From Gamarada debralockiae (taxonomy: Eukaryota > Ascomycota > Leotiomycetes > Helotiales > Hyphodiscaceae): 64,000 nucleotides of DNA. A program made the position numbers and the translations under genes. Location: positions 1-64,000 of the forward strand of contig NXFV01000700.1 of the NCBI GenBank assembly GCA_002803225.1. Reading direction: 5' to 3'. This document shows positions 12,674 through 23,906 of the stretch, one piece after another. The first letter of the stretch is position 1; each line of letters starts with the position of its first letter. A model generated the notes under the pieces. It was given only the letters and a program-made list of their open reading frames with translations. It was not told the DNA's origin and did no database searches.

Positions 12674-14369
12674 CTACGTCTTCTCTAATCTGACAGCTGG
12701 ATTCCTCTCGATGAAAGACAAATCTACTTTGTGGCCAAGCAACTCTCGAATGTTGTTCACCTGTAAAGATATTAGCTTCATCCCCCAGAATAGCTTCCAA
12801 GTTGCATACCTTGTACTTGATCATAGTGGGACGCTCCAAACTCAATCCCCATCCAAAGACACGCATATCCTTCGGCAACCCCATAGCCTCTAGCATCTCT
12901 GGTCTGAACATTCCGCTGTTGCCGATTTCGACCAGCTTGTTCAGTCCCTTGTGGAAGCTGAAGATCTCCATACTTGGCTCGGTGTATGGGTTGTAAGCAG
13001 GCTTGAAGCGCAGGTCCTCGATACCCATCTTAGTGAAGAAGATTTCCATGAATTCCATCAGCCCACCCAGAGATAGGCCATAGTCTGCAATAACACCCTC
13101 GACTTGATGGAACTCAGCAAGATGGGTTGCGTCCACGGTCTCGTTTCGGAAGACACGATCAATTGAGAAGTAACGAGCTGGGGGTGGTCGTCCATCTGGT
13201 CCTTTCTTCGAAGCTAGCTTGTGAAGCATTGCTGTTGAGATAGCTGTGGTATGTGTTCGGAGCACCAATCGTAATGACTCGTCCTCAGCCCACGGGTACC
13301 TATAACCAATCGAGCCGTACTTCCCTTCTTGATGAACATCGCAAACATTCTTCCAGTATGCCTCATAATCAGCCTTGTCGTCTTTCGTTTCGGCGTGGGG
13401 CTTGTCTGCTGTCTTTGGATCGGAGATATAGAAGGTGTCTTGGAGATCACGAGCCGGATGTTGTTGTGGGACGAAGAGCGCATCGAAATTCCAGAAGCCC
13501 GTCTCAACGAAGCGGTTAGTCGGCATCTCCTCGAAACCCATTTCAAAGAAGATTTGGCGGAATTCGTGTCGAACTTTGTTCAGGGGGTGTAGAGCACCAG
13601 CATTTTGGTCTGCGCCGAGTGACTTGAAGTTGTATTGTTTGAAAGCAGCAGTCTTCCATGCACCACTACTACCATTAGTTCCGAAATGACGACCGCTATT
13701 TGGAAGTTCTTACGAAGCCAGCATGTCAGCCGTCAAATCCGTCTCCTCTTTGACCATCTCCAGCGCAAACTTCGGTCCCTTAGAAATTGTATAGCTGATG
13801 GCCTTTTGCATCTTGACTAGCTTCCGCTTCTTCAAGTCCGTGATGACCTTGGGATCGGGGTGTGAACGTGTCTTTTGTATGATCTGCAGTTGTTCTCGGG
13901 TGGTATCCTGTATTGAATCCGTCTGTAACCATAAGCCCACATCCAACTCAAGTTCTCTGGCTGCTAAACTCACCGATGCGACCAATTTACCCTCCTTACC
14001 CTTCGCAATCCACTTCGACTTGAAAGCTTTCCCCTGTCCAACCTTCACAACGTTCTTATCTCCAACCTTCGCCTCAAGCTCCGGAATCGTAAGCCCATCC
14101 ATCGCCTGTCTCAAGGCCTCGAAGACTCGAGCTTCATGACTGCCATTGGCGGCGATTTCTTGGCCTTCTGCTTCCAGTACAGCTTCTTCTCGGTCGTTTG
14201 TCTCATATGTGATCATAGACCGCGAGCCCAATCGATCTAATGCGCTCTTGACATCCGCCGACTTTTGGGTAGGAAAGGCTTCTGATGAAAGAATAGGGTC
14301 GTTTTGGGATAGAGATTGGAGGATTTCAGACGTCAGATCCCCTTGATGACCATTTTGAGTGCTCGCCAT
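12674..14369 (-). CDS. FRS2: Phenylalanyl-tRNA synthetase alpha subunit, cytosolic
   Basis: Complement join(12674..12760, 12810..13665, 13714..14369) gives 532 residues, close to yeast Frs2 (503). It charges tRNA-Phe as an alpha2-beta2 enzyme with the beta subunit Frs1. The N-terminal about 200 residues are the alpha-subunit helical/winged-helix region. The class II catalytic core follows, with motif 2 around [12 protein letters not shown] and motif 3 at [15 protein letters not shown]. The last exon of 87 bases supplies the conserved tail [16 protein letters not shown]. No mitochondrial presequence is visible, so this is the cytosolic enzyme. The first intron ends in a doubled TAGTAG acceptor; only the second AG keeps the frame ([12 protein letters not shown]). 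Confidence 0.95.
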
Positions 14370-14680
14370 GATCGAGAATGCGTGCGCAGTTTGTCAAAGC
14401 TGCGCAACGTGTTGTTCGTCTCGCATTCACAAATGGTGGAGGTGACTCGCTGGCGATGAAACCAAATTTGAATATATTTTGGTACACCACACATTTCAGG
14501 CATCAACTTTGAGATTCGAAAGGGGGCCAGATGGGATTGACTTTCTAGGGAAGTGACAAAATTGTGAAATCACTCAAATTACTTCAAGGAATGTCTCAGG
14601 GTGCTGTTATATGATACAAAGTTTAAATATTCAGCTCCTTTAACTTGGACACATTATCATCACATCATTTCATACCAATC
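14370..14680. other. Intergenic region, FRS2 promoter side
   Basis: About 310 bases between the FRS2 start and the stop of the coiled-coil gene, both on the minus strand. It should hold the FRS2 promoter. No gene is seen. Confidence 0.5.
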
Positions 14681-16204
14681 TTAGGCTTCGTCAACTCCAT
14701 CCCTCGCGATAACACCCAAATGCCCATCCAATGTAGCCCAAATATCCTTAGACAGATTCTTGTTCTCAGTTCTAGCTTCAACATCTCCTCCAAGAAGAGA
14801 TCGAAGATCTAACAAAGTCTGGAGAGCATCTGAAATAGCAACTTCACCATCCTCCAATTTATCTGCAATAGCTTCTTCGGTAGCTTTACTGGCCGCTTCA
14901 GATGCGTGCACCCAAGCTCGAGCTCTATGAGATGAATCTGGTTTCTCGTGGTTCAATATCTCTTCGCCAAAAGATGGAGTATTCGCCAAGCCCTTACGTT
15001 GCGAGCCTGCAGCCAACGGGTACGCTGGGAGCAAATGACTTTCTTCAGCCAGCCGATCAAGTCCTTGGCCAGATTCCTTCAATTGCTTAGCCAGGCTGAT
15101 GGTCAGATGAGCCTTTTGCTGAATCATTGACTTTTGTTGATTCGAAACAGATGTCAACACCTCAAGATAAGGGTGCAAGACATGGTTCATGGTGGTCGTC
15201 TTTTCGGCTTCCTCCTTCGTTCCAGGTGCCGCCATATCATCTTCAGCCGATATGGGAGCAGGTGTGTCCACTAGTCCGGTGGCGGCAATGATTAACGCCT
15301 GTCTTGACTTCGTGTACTGTGCATATTGCCTCTGAATCGAGGAGAGTTGGCTGTCGATGTAATCTTTCCCTCTCTTCTCGGCAGGTTTGAAATCTCGATC
15401 GTTTTCCGAATCAGCATGACTTTCACCTGCCTTAGCCAACTCCGTTTCGATCCAATTGATCAACTCATTCCTAGCTGTTCCAAGCGCCTGCAATCTGCCC
15501 CCAGAGCCCGTAGAAGAATTATTGCGTGATTGCCCTTCAGTCTTGACTTTTGCAAGCAACTTCTGCTCTCTCTTGAGAAGTAACTTCGCGCGGAGGACTG
15601 ATTTCTCCAGCTGGTCCACTAGCTCGTTAAGATCCGTTCGCTGGGACTGCTGGCGCGGTCCCGCACCGACCATAACTTCTGATGGCACCGATGGTAGGGA
15701 ATCCACATCTTTGAGGACGACTTGGGGGTTAAGATGGTCGGCACCCGCTGCAGGCTTCTGTGCTAGCATATCAACATAATCTTGAAGAATCCGCAGCCTT
15801 TCATGCTTCCTTCGATATTTGACTACGTCAAGAAATAATTCCAAAGATGTTCCAGAAGTATCATGGCCTTTGTTCCGAAGGCCACCCTTGAGTCGTTGGC
15901 TTTCTGCAGTCTGTTGATGTTCCCCTCTGAGCTTTTCATACTCCTCTCGAGCTTTGATATTGGCTCGAACGCAACGAAGATACTCCCTTCGGATGCCTCT
16001 AATACCATTTGATGCAGGACCAACATCGCATCCAGATTCTAAGAGAGATAATGGCTGTGAGATCGGAGGCCCTCCTTTCGAGTTCACATGAGAGCTCAGG
16101 TGCAACGCAAGTACGCGGCGAATCTGTGCGACATCTTGGCTCTGTTTGAGATAAGGTTCTAGAGAACGGTGAATCTCCTTGATTGACTCAGGCAGGTCGT
16201 CCAT
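14681..16204 (-). CDS. Coiled-coil protein of unknown function
   Basis: A single uninterrupted frame of 507 residues begins at ATG 16204. I do not recognise the family. The protein is largely helical and highly charged. Heptad-like stretches occur around residues 70-140 (ARANIKAREEYEKLRGEHQQ), 185-225 (LVDQLEKSVLRAKLLLKREQ) and 280-390, separated by Ser/Pro-rich linkers. There is no signal peptide, membrane segment or catalytic motif. Such an architecture suits a structural subunit of a complex, for example cytoskeletal or trafficking, but nothing in the sequence decides this. It shares a divergent 334-base promoter region with BRR2. Confidence 0.8.
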   Translation of the reverse strand: MDDLPESIKEIHRSLEPYLKQSQDVAQIRRVLALHLSSHVNSKGGPPISQPLSLLESGCDVGPASNGIRGIRREYLRCVRANIKAREEYEKLRGEHQQTAESQRLKGGLRNKGHDTSGTSLELFLDVVKYRRKHERLRILQDYVDMLAQKPAAGADHLNPQVVLKDVDSLPSVPSEVMVGAGPRQQSQRTDLNELVDQLEKSVLRAKLLLKREQKLLAKVKTEGQSRNNSSTGSGGRLQALGTARNELINWIETELAKAGESHADSENDRDFKPAEKRGKDYIDSQLSSIQRQYAQYTKSRQALIIAATGLVDTPAPISAEDDMAAPGTKEEAEKTTTMNHVLHPYLEVLTSVSNQQKSMIQQKAHLTISLAKQLKESGQGLDRLAEESHLLPAYPLAAGSQRKGLANTPSFGEEILNHEKPDSSHRARAWVHASEAASKATEEAIADKLEDGEVAISDALQTLLDLRSLLGGDVEARTENKNLSKDIWATLDGHLGVIARDGVDEA

Positions 16205-16538
16205 TTAGTTCCTGTTGAATAACTTTTGGTGATATTTTGTTGCGTCGATCAGGGTGTTTTGAGGGCGCGGCTCTTGTAAACTTTGACGCGACAAGCGAGG
16301 CACCCAACCTTAATTTTAGCTCAGGTAGACATTTTTATATTTTGCAAATTGCCTCTTTTGGAGTGGTCTCCAAATCGCCTCCTTCTCCAGTCCATTATTT
16401 AATTCTGTCGAGGGCTTCTTCTATTCATGATACGAGGAGTTCTTTTTAAGACGATTTTGACGGCCTTTACCACGGAGTCGTAAATTTCGTAAATCGCCAT
16501 CAACCAACTCTGGTGCATCTAGCAGGTCAACCTCCACA
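16205..16538. promoter_or_regulatory. Divergent promoter region, coiled-coil gene / BRR2
   Basis: Only 334 bases separate two divergent ATGs (16204 minus, 16539 plus), so both promoters must lie here. No specific factor site was recognised. Confidence 0.55.
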
Positions 16539-19500
16539 ATGACGGACCAACAGCGCGATGTGTCGCAGTACAAGTACTCGGCGATGTCCAACCTGGTCCT
16601 CCAGGCTGACCGTCGATTTGTCTCGCGCCGCAATGACGAGGTGACTGGAGATCCAGAGTCACTTGCGGGGCGGTTGAGCATACGGGATATGGGCTCTCGA
16701 AACGCGCGCGACGATGCCCCAAAACAGAAGAAGAAGGCTTCAGGATTACCGGATGTTGAAAGAGGAGATCTACAAGAAGGAGAGGACGTTTTACAACGAG
16801 AGCAGCGGAAACGAAAGCGCGGGGAGGCGGAACAACTTCGAGGAACGGGCATATTATCTGCAGCGGATGCATTGGTGGAAGGCATTGTATACCGACCACG
16901 AACCTCGGCGACCCGAGCTACATACGATTTGATCCTGACGACCGTTGCGAACAATCTGGGCGATGTATCCCACGAGATAGTGAGAAGTGCTGCGGATGCT
17001 GTGTTGGAATACCTGAAGGATGATGATCTGAAGGATATTGACAAGAAGAAAGAGATCGACGACTTACTCGGCGTCACCCTCACTCCAAAGCAATTCAACG
17101 AGCTTGTAAATCTTGGCAAGAAGATCACCGATTACGAGGCACAGGATGAAGATGAAGTAATGGGCGATGGAGAGAATGGTGCGGAGGATGGAGCAGAAAT
17201 CGATGATCGCCAGGGTGTTGCTGTCGTGTTCGATGACAACTCAGAAGATGAAGATGAAGCTCGCATGGTCAATGAAGTCCGCGACGAGTCGTCAGATGAT
17301 GAAGATGGAGAAGACCGCCCAGGTGCAGAAGAAGTTGCAACAGCCGGTGGTGCTGGAGAAGACAGAGACGAAGAGGACCAAGAGCTCCCCGAGGAGGAAG
17401 CCATAATTATAGATTCTGCCCTTGCCAACGGAGAGCCTGGAAAAGACAAGGACAAGAGCTTTATTCCCGCTCGAGAGATTGATGCATATTGGTTGCAACG
17501 GCAGATTGGTCTGGTATATTCTGATGCCCATATTCAACAGGTCAAGACACAGCAAGCATTACACATACTTTCTGGAGCTCCTGAGGAAGAGGGTGGAGAT
17601 GAAAAGCCTTTGAGAGAAATCGAGAACGATCTTGCAGAGTTGTTCGACTATGAGCACCATGAGCTTGTCCACAAACTTGTTGCAAACCGAGATAAGGTTG
17701 TTTGGCTCACCAGACTAGCTCGGGCGGAAGATGCAGAAGCTCGAGGGGTTGTTGAACGAGAGATCGCCTCGGAGGGTCTTCGCTGGATCTTGGACGAGCT
17801 ACGAGGAGTGTCGTCAGCTGGAGACGGATTAAAAAAACGAAAGCTAGAGATCAAGATGGATATTGATGTTCCTGCTGCCTACACTAATGGTGGACAAAGC
17901 ATCGAACAGGCTGGCGAGGGTGGCCTTGTCGGAGGTCTGCAACCAAGAAAGCTCATCAATCTTGAAAATCTTGTCTTCGACCAGGGCAACCATCTTATGA
18001 CGAACCCGAAAGTTAAGCTTCCTGAAGGCTCAACCAAGCGTACCTTCAAAGGCTACGAGGAGATTCACGTACCGGCGCCCAAGAAGCGGAACGAACCTGG
18101 AGATCGCGATATTCCTATTACGGAGATGCCTGAATGGGCGCGAGTGCCCTTCAGCTCAGCGACGAAACTCAACAAGATTCAGTCACAATGTTTTCCTCAA
18201 GCATTCAACGACGATGGAAATATGTTGATTTGTGCTCCTACTGGTAGTGGAAAGACAAACGTCGGCATGTTGACCATTCTTCGTGAGATTGGCAAGAATC
18301 GAAATCCAGAAACTGGCGAAATCGACCTGGATGCTTTCAAGATTGTCTATATCGCTCCACTGAAAGCTCTGGTCCAGGAACAAGTCGGAAACTTTGGTAC
18401 TAGGCTCAAGCCTTACGGCATACAAGTCTCCGAATTGACTGGTGATCGCCAACTCACAAAGCAACAAATTGCAGACACACAAATCATCGTAACAACGCCT
18501 GAGAAATGGGACGTTATTACAAGAAAAGCCACAGATCTGAGTTACACCAACCTAGTCCGCCTGATCATTATTGATGAAATCCATCTTCTCCACGACGATC
18601 GAGGTCCGGTCTTGGAAAGCATCGTCAGTCGAACAATTCGGAAGATGGAGCAAACTGGGGATCCTGTTCGCCTTGTCGGTCTCTCAGCCACCCTTCCCAA
18701 TTACCGCGATGTTGCGAGTTTCCTCCGCGTTGATCCAATGAAGGGCATGTTCCATTTTGACGGATCATACCGACCTTGTCCTCTTCGTCAAGAGTTCGTT
18801 GGTATTACGGAGAAGAAAGCCATCAAGCAATTGAAGACCATGAACGACGTGACTTACACGAAGGTGCTCGAGCACGTTGGCCAGAATCGCAATCAGATGC
18901 TTATTTTCGTTCATTCGCGAAAAGAGACTTCGAAGACAGCCAGATATATTCGGGACAAGGCGCTGGAGATGGAAACTATTGGACAAATCCTCAAGAGTGA
19001 TGCCGGCAGCAGAGAAGCTCTGACTTCCGAGGCTGAGGCAGTGAGTGACCGAGAACTGAAGGACCTACTTCCTTACGGATTTGGCATACATCATGCTGGT
19101 ATGAGCAGACCCGATCGAACTTCTGTCGAGGATCTTTTCAATGATGGTTTGATTCAAGTCCTTGTTTGTACTGCTACCCTGGCGTGGGGTGTCAATCTTC
19201 CAGCACATACTGTCATTATCAAAGGGACACAGGTCTATTCTCCAGAGAAAGGCAGTTGGGTTGAGTTGAGTCCTCAGGATGTGCTCCAGATGCTCGGTCG
19301 TGCTGGTCGTCCGCAATACGATACGTACGGAGAAGGTATCATCATTACCACCCAGACGGAGATGCAGTATTATCTGTCCCTTCTCAATCAACAACTACCG
19401 ATAGAGAGCCAATTTGTTAGTAAGCTAGCAGACAACCTCAATGCCGAAATCGTTTTGGGTAACGTCCGCAGTCGAGATGAGGGCGTTGAATGGCTTGGTT

Positions 19501-22500
19501 ACACATATCTCTTTGTTCGGATGTTACGATCGCCGGGCCTCTACAGTGTTGGCGCCGACTACGAAGAGGATAACGCGTTGGAACAGAAGCGCGTCGACCT
19601 GATACATTCCGCTGCTATTGTACTCGAGAAGTCCAATCTCATCAAATACGACAAGAAGACGGGCAAATTGCAGCCCACAGAGCTTGGACGAATTTCCTCC
19701 CACTACTACATCACGCACAGCTCTATGCTGACCTACAATCACCACATCCAACCGTCAATAACTCCCATCGAACTTTTCCGCGTGTTTGCTTTGAGTAATG
19801 AGTTCAAGTACATCCCCGTTCGACAGGACGAAAAATTGGAACTCTCTAAGTTGTTGGGGCGGGTACCAATTCCTGTCAAAGAGAGCATTGAGGAACCACA
19901 TGCTAAGATCAATGTACTCCTACAAGCTTATATCTCTCGCCTCAAGCTGGAAGGCTTGGCTCTCATGGCGGATCTGGTGTATGTTACGCAATCTGCTGGA
20001 AGAATTCTCCGTGCAATCTTTGAAATCACGCTCAAGAAGGGTTGGTCTTCGGTTGCCAAGACTGCATTGGAACTGTGTAAAATGGCGGAAAAGAGGATGT
20101 GGCCAACTATGACGCCGCTACGTCAGTTCCCAAGTTGTCCTAGAGACATCGTTCAGAAAGCGGAGAGAATCGATGTGCGTTGGGCCAACTACTTCGATCT
20201 GGACCCCCCTCGAATGGGTGAGTTACTGAGCTTACCAAAAGCCGGAAAGACTGTCTGCAATCTCGTCTCCAAGTTCCCTAGAGTAGAGATCCAGGCACAA
20301 GTTCAGCCAATGACCAGATCAATGCTCAGAGTGGAGCTGACGATCACACCAAAATTTGAGTGGGACGATGAGATCCACGGCGCTGCGGAGACTTTCTGGA
20401 TTATTGCGGAAGACTGTGATGGAGAAGATATTCTGTTCCACGACCAATTTATCCTTCGGAAAGACTTTGCTCAGGCTGAGATGAATGAGCACATAGTTGA
20501 CTTCACGGTTCCAATCACGGAGCCTATGCCACCCAACTATTTCGTCACAGTCATTTCAGACAGATGGATGCACTCAGAGACCAAGCTGGCTGTATCTTTC
20601 CAAAAACTTATCCTCCCCGAGAAATTCCCTCCGCATACCCCAGTGCTGGATTTGCAGCCACTCCCAGTCGCTGCTCTCAAGGCCAACGACTACAGGGCTC
20701 TGTATCCCGACTGGGAACGCTTCAACAAAATCCAAACTCAAACATTCAACTCCCTATATTCGACAGATGATAATGTATTTATTGGAGCTCCTACAGGAAG
20801 TGGCAAGACTGTGTGTGCTGAATTTGCCTTGATCCACCATTGGTCCAAGCCAGACGCAGGCCGCGCAGTATATCTAGCACCTTTCCAAGAGCTTGTTGAT
20901 CTTCGACTGCAAGACTGGCAAGAAAGATTATCCAAACTCCGCGGCGGCAAGGAGATTGTAAAGCTGACCGGCGAGACCACTGCCGACCTCAAGCTCCTGG
21001 ATCGAGGCGACCTGATTCTAGCAACCCCTTCTCAATGGGACGTCTTGTCACGACAATGGCAGCGTCGGAAGAACGTCCAAAACATTCAGCTCTTTATTGC
21101 CGATGAACTCCATTTACTAGGTGGACAGACGGGCTTCGTGTACGAGATTGTGGTCTCTCGCATGCACTACATCCGCACTCAAACTGGTTTGCCAATGCGA
21201 ATCATTGGATTAAGTGTCTCACTTGCAAATGCGAGAGACATTGGCGAATGGATCGATGCCAAGAAGCATAATATTTACAACTTCAGCCCGCATGTTCGTT
21301 CGGTGCCTCTGGAGCTCCACATTCAGTCTTTCACCGTTCCTCACTTCCCGTCGCTTATGCTTGCCATGGCGAAGCCAACCTATCTGTCAATACTCCAGAT
21401 GTCTCCCGATAAGCCCGCTCTTGTGTTTGTACCGAGCAGAAAGCAAGCAAGAGCGACTACCAGAGATTTGTTGTTGGCTTGTGTGGCCAGCGACGACGAG
21501 GACCGCTTTTTGCATGCCGATGTCGAGCAGATGAGACCCCTTCTTGGACGAATTAGGGAAGAGGCTCTGGCCGAAGCAATCTCTCACGGTATTGGATATT
21601 ATCACGAAGCCCTGAGCGCTAGCGACAAGCGGATTGTAAAGCACCTGTACGACCAGGGAGCTATTCAAGTCATGGTTGCCTCACGAGACGTTTGTTGGGA
21701 ATTGGACTGTAAAGCACACCTGGTCGTCGTCATGGGTACCCAATTCTATGAAGGAAGAGAGCATCGATACGTCGATTACCCCTTGAGCGAAATCCTGCAA
21801 ATGTTTGGTAAAGCCACACGACCTCTGGAAGACAAGATCAGCAAGGGTGTGTTGATGGTACCAGCTGTCAAACGCGAGTACTACAAGAAATTCTTAGACG
21901 AGGCATTGCCAATCGAGAGCCATCTTCAAGTGTACTTGCACGATGCATTCGTATCTGAGATCAGTACAAAGATGATCGAGTCTGCCGAGGATGCCATCAG
22001 TTGGACGACCTTCACATACTTCTACCGACGTCTTTTAGCCAACCCGAGCTACTACAGTTTGACTGATACATCTCATGAAGGCCTCAGTGCACACCTTTCA
22101 GAGCTCGTGGAGACAACTTTGAAGGATCTCGCAGAGTTCAAGATAATCGATCTGGACGAAGAGGATGATACAGTGACTCCTCTTAACGCGGCAATGATTG
22201 CAGCTTACTACAACATCTCGTACATTACGATGCAGACATTCTTGTTGTCGCTAAGCGGACGGACAAAATTAAAGGGCATCTTGGAGATTGTCACGTCTGC
22301 CACTGAATTTGAGTCCATTCAAATCAGAAGACATGAAGACAGTCTGCTACGACGCATATACGACAGAGTTCCGGTCAAGATGGCACAGCCAAGTTATGAC
22401 TCTCCTCATTTCAAGGCGTTCGTTCTTCTGCAAGCCCATTTCTCGAGAATGCAACTGCCAATTGATCTTGCCAAGGATCAGGAGGTCATTTTGAGTAAGG

Positions 22501-23261
22501 TCCTTGGCTTGCTGAGCGCTACGGTTGATGTCCTGTCTTCGGATGGCCATATAAACGCCATGAACGCTATGGAGATGTCACAGATGGTGGTTCAAGCTAT
22601 GTGGGATCGTGATAGTCCTCTTAAGCAGATTCCTCACTTCACTCCCGAGGTTATCAAGGCTGCCAACGAATTTGGGTATGTAAATCCTTCAAGTCCAATA
22701 AATTCGTATACTAACCAGGAATACCCTCCTAGTGTCAAGGACATCTTTAAATTTATGGAAGCTATGGACCCCTCGGAGAACCCGAATTACAACGCCTTAG
22801 TCAAGCGCCTCGGTCTCTCTCAGACGCAGCTCGCACAAGCGGCAAATTTCACAAATTCCAAATATCCCAATATCGAGCTTGAATTTGATTTGGAAGACCC
22901 AGATGACATCACTGCTGGCGCTCCTGCATACATTAAAGTCAAGATGCAACGCGATGTGGACGACGATGAGGCAGACGTGGATACTACTGTCCATGCGCCA
23001 TTCTACCCAGGGAAGAAGATGGAAAATTGGTGGCTGGTTGTGGGCGAGGAGAGTACAAAGACTTTACTTGCCATCAAGCGCATTACGATAGGCAAGTCGT
23101 TGAATGTGCGACTGGAATACACTGTGCCAACACCTGGAGAGCACGAGTTGAGGCTATTCCTGATGAGCGACAGCTACGTGGGTGTCGATCAAGACCCGAG
23201 CTTCAAGGTGACAGCTGCGGAGGGCGCGGACGAAATGGACGAGGATGAAGATGAAGAGTAA
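16539..23261 (+). CDS. BRR2: U5 snRNP RNA helicase Brr2
   Basis: A single frame of 2240 residues with no introns, starting at ATG 16539. Brr2 unwinds U4/U6 snRNA during spliceosome activation. The order matches the family: an acidic N-terminal region, helicase cassette 1 (APTGSGKT near residue 566, DEIH near 679, QMLGRAGRP in motif VI), a Sec63 unit, helicase cassette 2 (GAPTGSGKT near 1416, DELH near 1522) and a second Sec63 unit ending in an acidic tail. Cassette 2 is degenerate: motif III reads SVSLAN rather than SAT, and motif VI reads QMFGKATRP. This agrees with the known regulatory, non-unwinding role of the second cassette. Length is close to yeast Brr2 (2163). Confidence 0.97.
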   Translation: MTDQQRDVSQYKYSAMSNLVLQADRRFVSRRNDEVTGDPESLAGRLSIRDMGSRNARDDAPKQKKKASGLPDVERGDLQEGEDVLQREQRKRKRGEAEQLRGTGILSAADALVEGIVYRPRTSATRATYDLILTTVANNLGDVSHEIVRSAADAVLEYLKDDDLKDIDKKKEIDDLLGVTLTPKQFNELVNLGKKITDYEAQDEDEVMGDGENGAEDGAEIDDRQGVAVVFDDNSEDEDEARMVNEVRDESSDDEDGEDRPGAEEVATAGGAGEDRDEEDQELPEEEAIIIDSALANGEPGKDKDKSFIPAREIDAYWLQRQIGLVYSDAHIQQVKTQQALHILSGAPEEEGGDEKPLREIENDLAELFDYEHHELVHKLVANRDKVVWLTRLARAEDAEARGVVEREIASEGLRWILDELRGVSSAGDGLKKRKLEIKMDIDVPAAYTNGGQSIEQAGEGGLVGGLQPRKLINLENLVFDQGNHLMTNPKVKLPEGSTKRTFKGYEEIHVPAPKKRNEPGDRDIPITEMPEWARVPFSSATKLNKIQSQCFPQAFNDDGNMLICAPTGSGKTNVGMLTILREIGKNRNPETGEIDLDAFKIVYIAPLKALVQEQVGNFGTRLKPYGIQVSELTGDRQLTKQQIADTQIIVTTPEKWDVITRKATDLSYTNLVRLIIIDEIHLLHDDRGPVLESIVSRTIRKMEQTGDPVRLVGLSATLPNYRDVASFLRVDPMKGMFHFDGSYRPCPLRQEFVGITEKKAIKQLKTMNDVTYTKVLEHVGQNRNQMLIFVHSRKETSKTARYIRDKALEMETIGQILKSDAGSREALTSEAEAVSDRELKDLLPYGFGIHHAGMSRPDRTSVEDLFNDGLIQVLVCTATLAWGVNLPAHTVIIKGTQVYSPEKGSWVELSPQDVLQMLGRAGRPQYDTYGEGIIITTQTEMQYYLSLLNQQLPIESQFVSKLADNLNAEIVLGNVRSRDEGVEWLGYTYLFVRMLRSPGLYSVGADYEEDNALEQKRVDLIHSAAIVLEKSNLIKYDKKTGKLQPTELGRISSHYYITHSSMLTYNHHIQPSITPIELFRVFALSNEFKYIPVRQDEKLELSKLLGRVPIPVKESIEEPHAKINVLLQAYISRLKLEGLALMADLVYVTQSAGRILRAIFEITLKKGWSSVAKTALELCKMAEKRMWPTMTPLRQFPSCPRDIVQKAERIDVRWANYFDLDPPRMGELLSLPKAGKTVCNLVSKFPRVEIQAQVQPMTRSMLRVELTITPKFEWDDEIHGAAETFWIIAEDCDGEDILFHDQFILRKDFAQAEMNEHIVDFTVPITEPMPPNYFVTVISDRWMHSETKLAVSFQKLILPEKFPPHTPVLDLQPLPVAALKANDYRALYPDWERFNKIQTQTFNSLYSTDDNVFIGAPTGSGKTVCAEFALIHHWSKPDAGRAVYLAPFQELVDLRLQDWQERLSKLRGGKEIVKLTGETTADLKLLDRGDLILATPSQWDVLSRQWQRRKNVQNIQLFIADELHLLGGQTGFVYEIVVSRMHYIRTQTGLPMRIIGLSVSLANARDIGEWIDAKKHNIYNFSPHVRSVPLELHIQSFTVPHFPSLMLAMAKPTYLSILQMSPDKPALVFVPSRKQARATTRDLLLACVASDDEDRFLHADVEQMRPLLGRIREEALAEAISHGIGYYHEALSASDKRIVKHLYDQGAIQVMVASRDVCWELDCKAHLVVVMGTQFYEGREHRYVDYPLSEILQMFGKATRPLEDKISKGVLMVPAVKREYYKKFLDEALPIESHLQVYLHDAFVSEISTKMIESAEDAISWTTFTYFYRRLLANPSYYSLTDTSHEGLSAHLSELVETTLKDLAEFKIIDLDEEDDTVTPLNAAMIAAYYNISYITMQTFLLSLSGRTKLKGILEIVTSATEFESIQIRRHEDSLLRRIYDRVPVKMAQPSYDSPHFKAFVLLQAHFSRMQLPIDLAKDQEVILSKVLGLLSATVDVLSSDGHINAMNAMEMSQMVVQAMWDRDSPLKQIPHFTPEVIKAANEFGYVNPSSPINSYTNQEYPPSVKDIFKFMEAMDPSENPNYNALVKRLGLSQTQLAQAANFTNSKYPNIELEFDLEDPDDITAGAPAYIKVKMQRDVDDDEADVDTTVHAPFYPGKKMENWWLVVGEESTKTLLAIKRITIGKSLNVRLEYTVPTPGEHELRLFLMSDSYVGVDQDPSFKVTAAEGADEMDEDEDEE

Positions 23262-23906
23262 GATCTGGTCGGTACCTCCCTTCCAACGAGATCTCTGTTG
23301 TATGATAGACTGGAATGCAGGATGAGTTTTAGAAGAGCAAAAAGCAGTTTTTAGGAGGGATACATGTTACGATATTGGTCGAATTCTTTGCTTGGATGTT
23401 AGTGATTGTGTTGCCTGTGCCACCGGCCACGCGCAGAGGATCTTTGGTCACTTTGGTGAGACTTGATTGGGCCGTCGGCTTCTTGCGAAATTCTACGCAC
23501 GGTGTGAGGTGATAACATCACCAATCTTTTCCATCTATTTCCTTGACTCACCTATCCATTTCATCTTAGCCTTCGAGTCGATAGGCATTCAATATTCCCT
23601 TTTCATGTCGTGAATGAGTGTATTCACGCTTTCATTCACTTTTTTCCCTGCTATTGTTACAGTTTCCACAATACGCGGGCTGGGTAGTTTGGCGTAAGCG
23701 AGCTTGATTTCTGGGCGAATTTCTACAGCAGCTCATTCATCCATCTCCATCATCAAACAGTGTCTCATCAAGGATCGCCATCCCCATCAATCCGTGCATT
23801 GGAGAGTCCATCACTGATTGTGATCATCGAATTCCATTGTGACGCGTGCACCACAGTACCATTGTCAACAACTTTCGCCTTTGAGCTCGATCGCGACAAA
23901 TTCATC
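23262..23906. other. Intergenic region, BRR2 end to PWWP gene
   Basis: BRR2 3' flank followed by a pyrimidine-rich leader for the PWWP gene. A frame open from 23760 runs into the PWWP first exon, but it has no ATG before 23907. Confidence 0.5.

Noticed and set aside
20784..21120. Second helicase cassette of BRR2 as a fully active helicase
   Set aside because: Walker A and DELH look intact, but motifs III and VI are degenerate, in line with the known regulatory role of this cassette.
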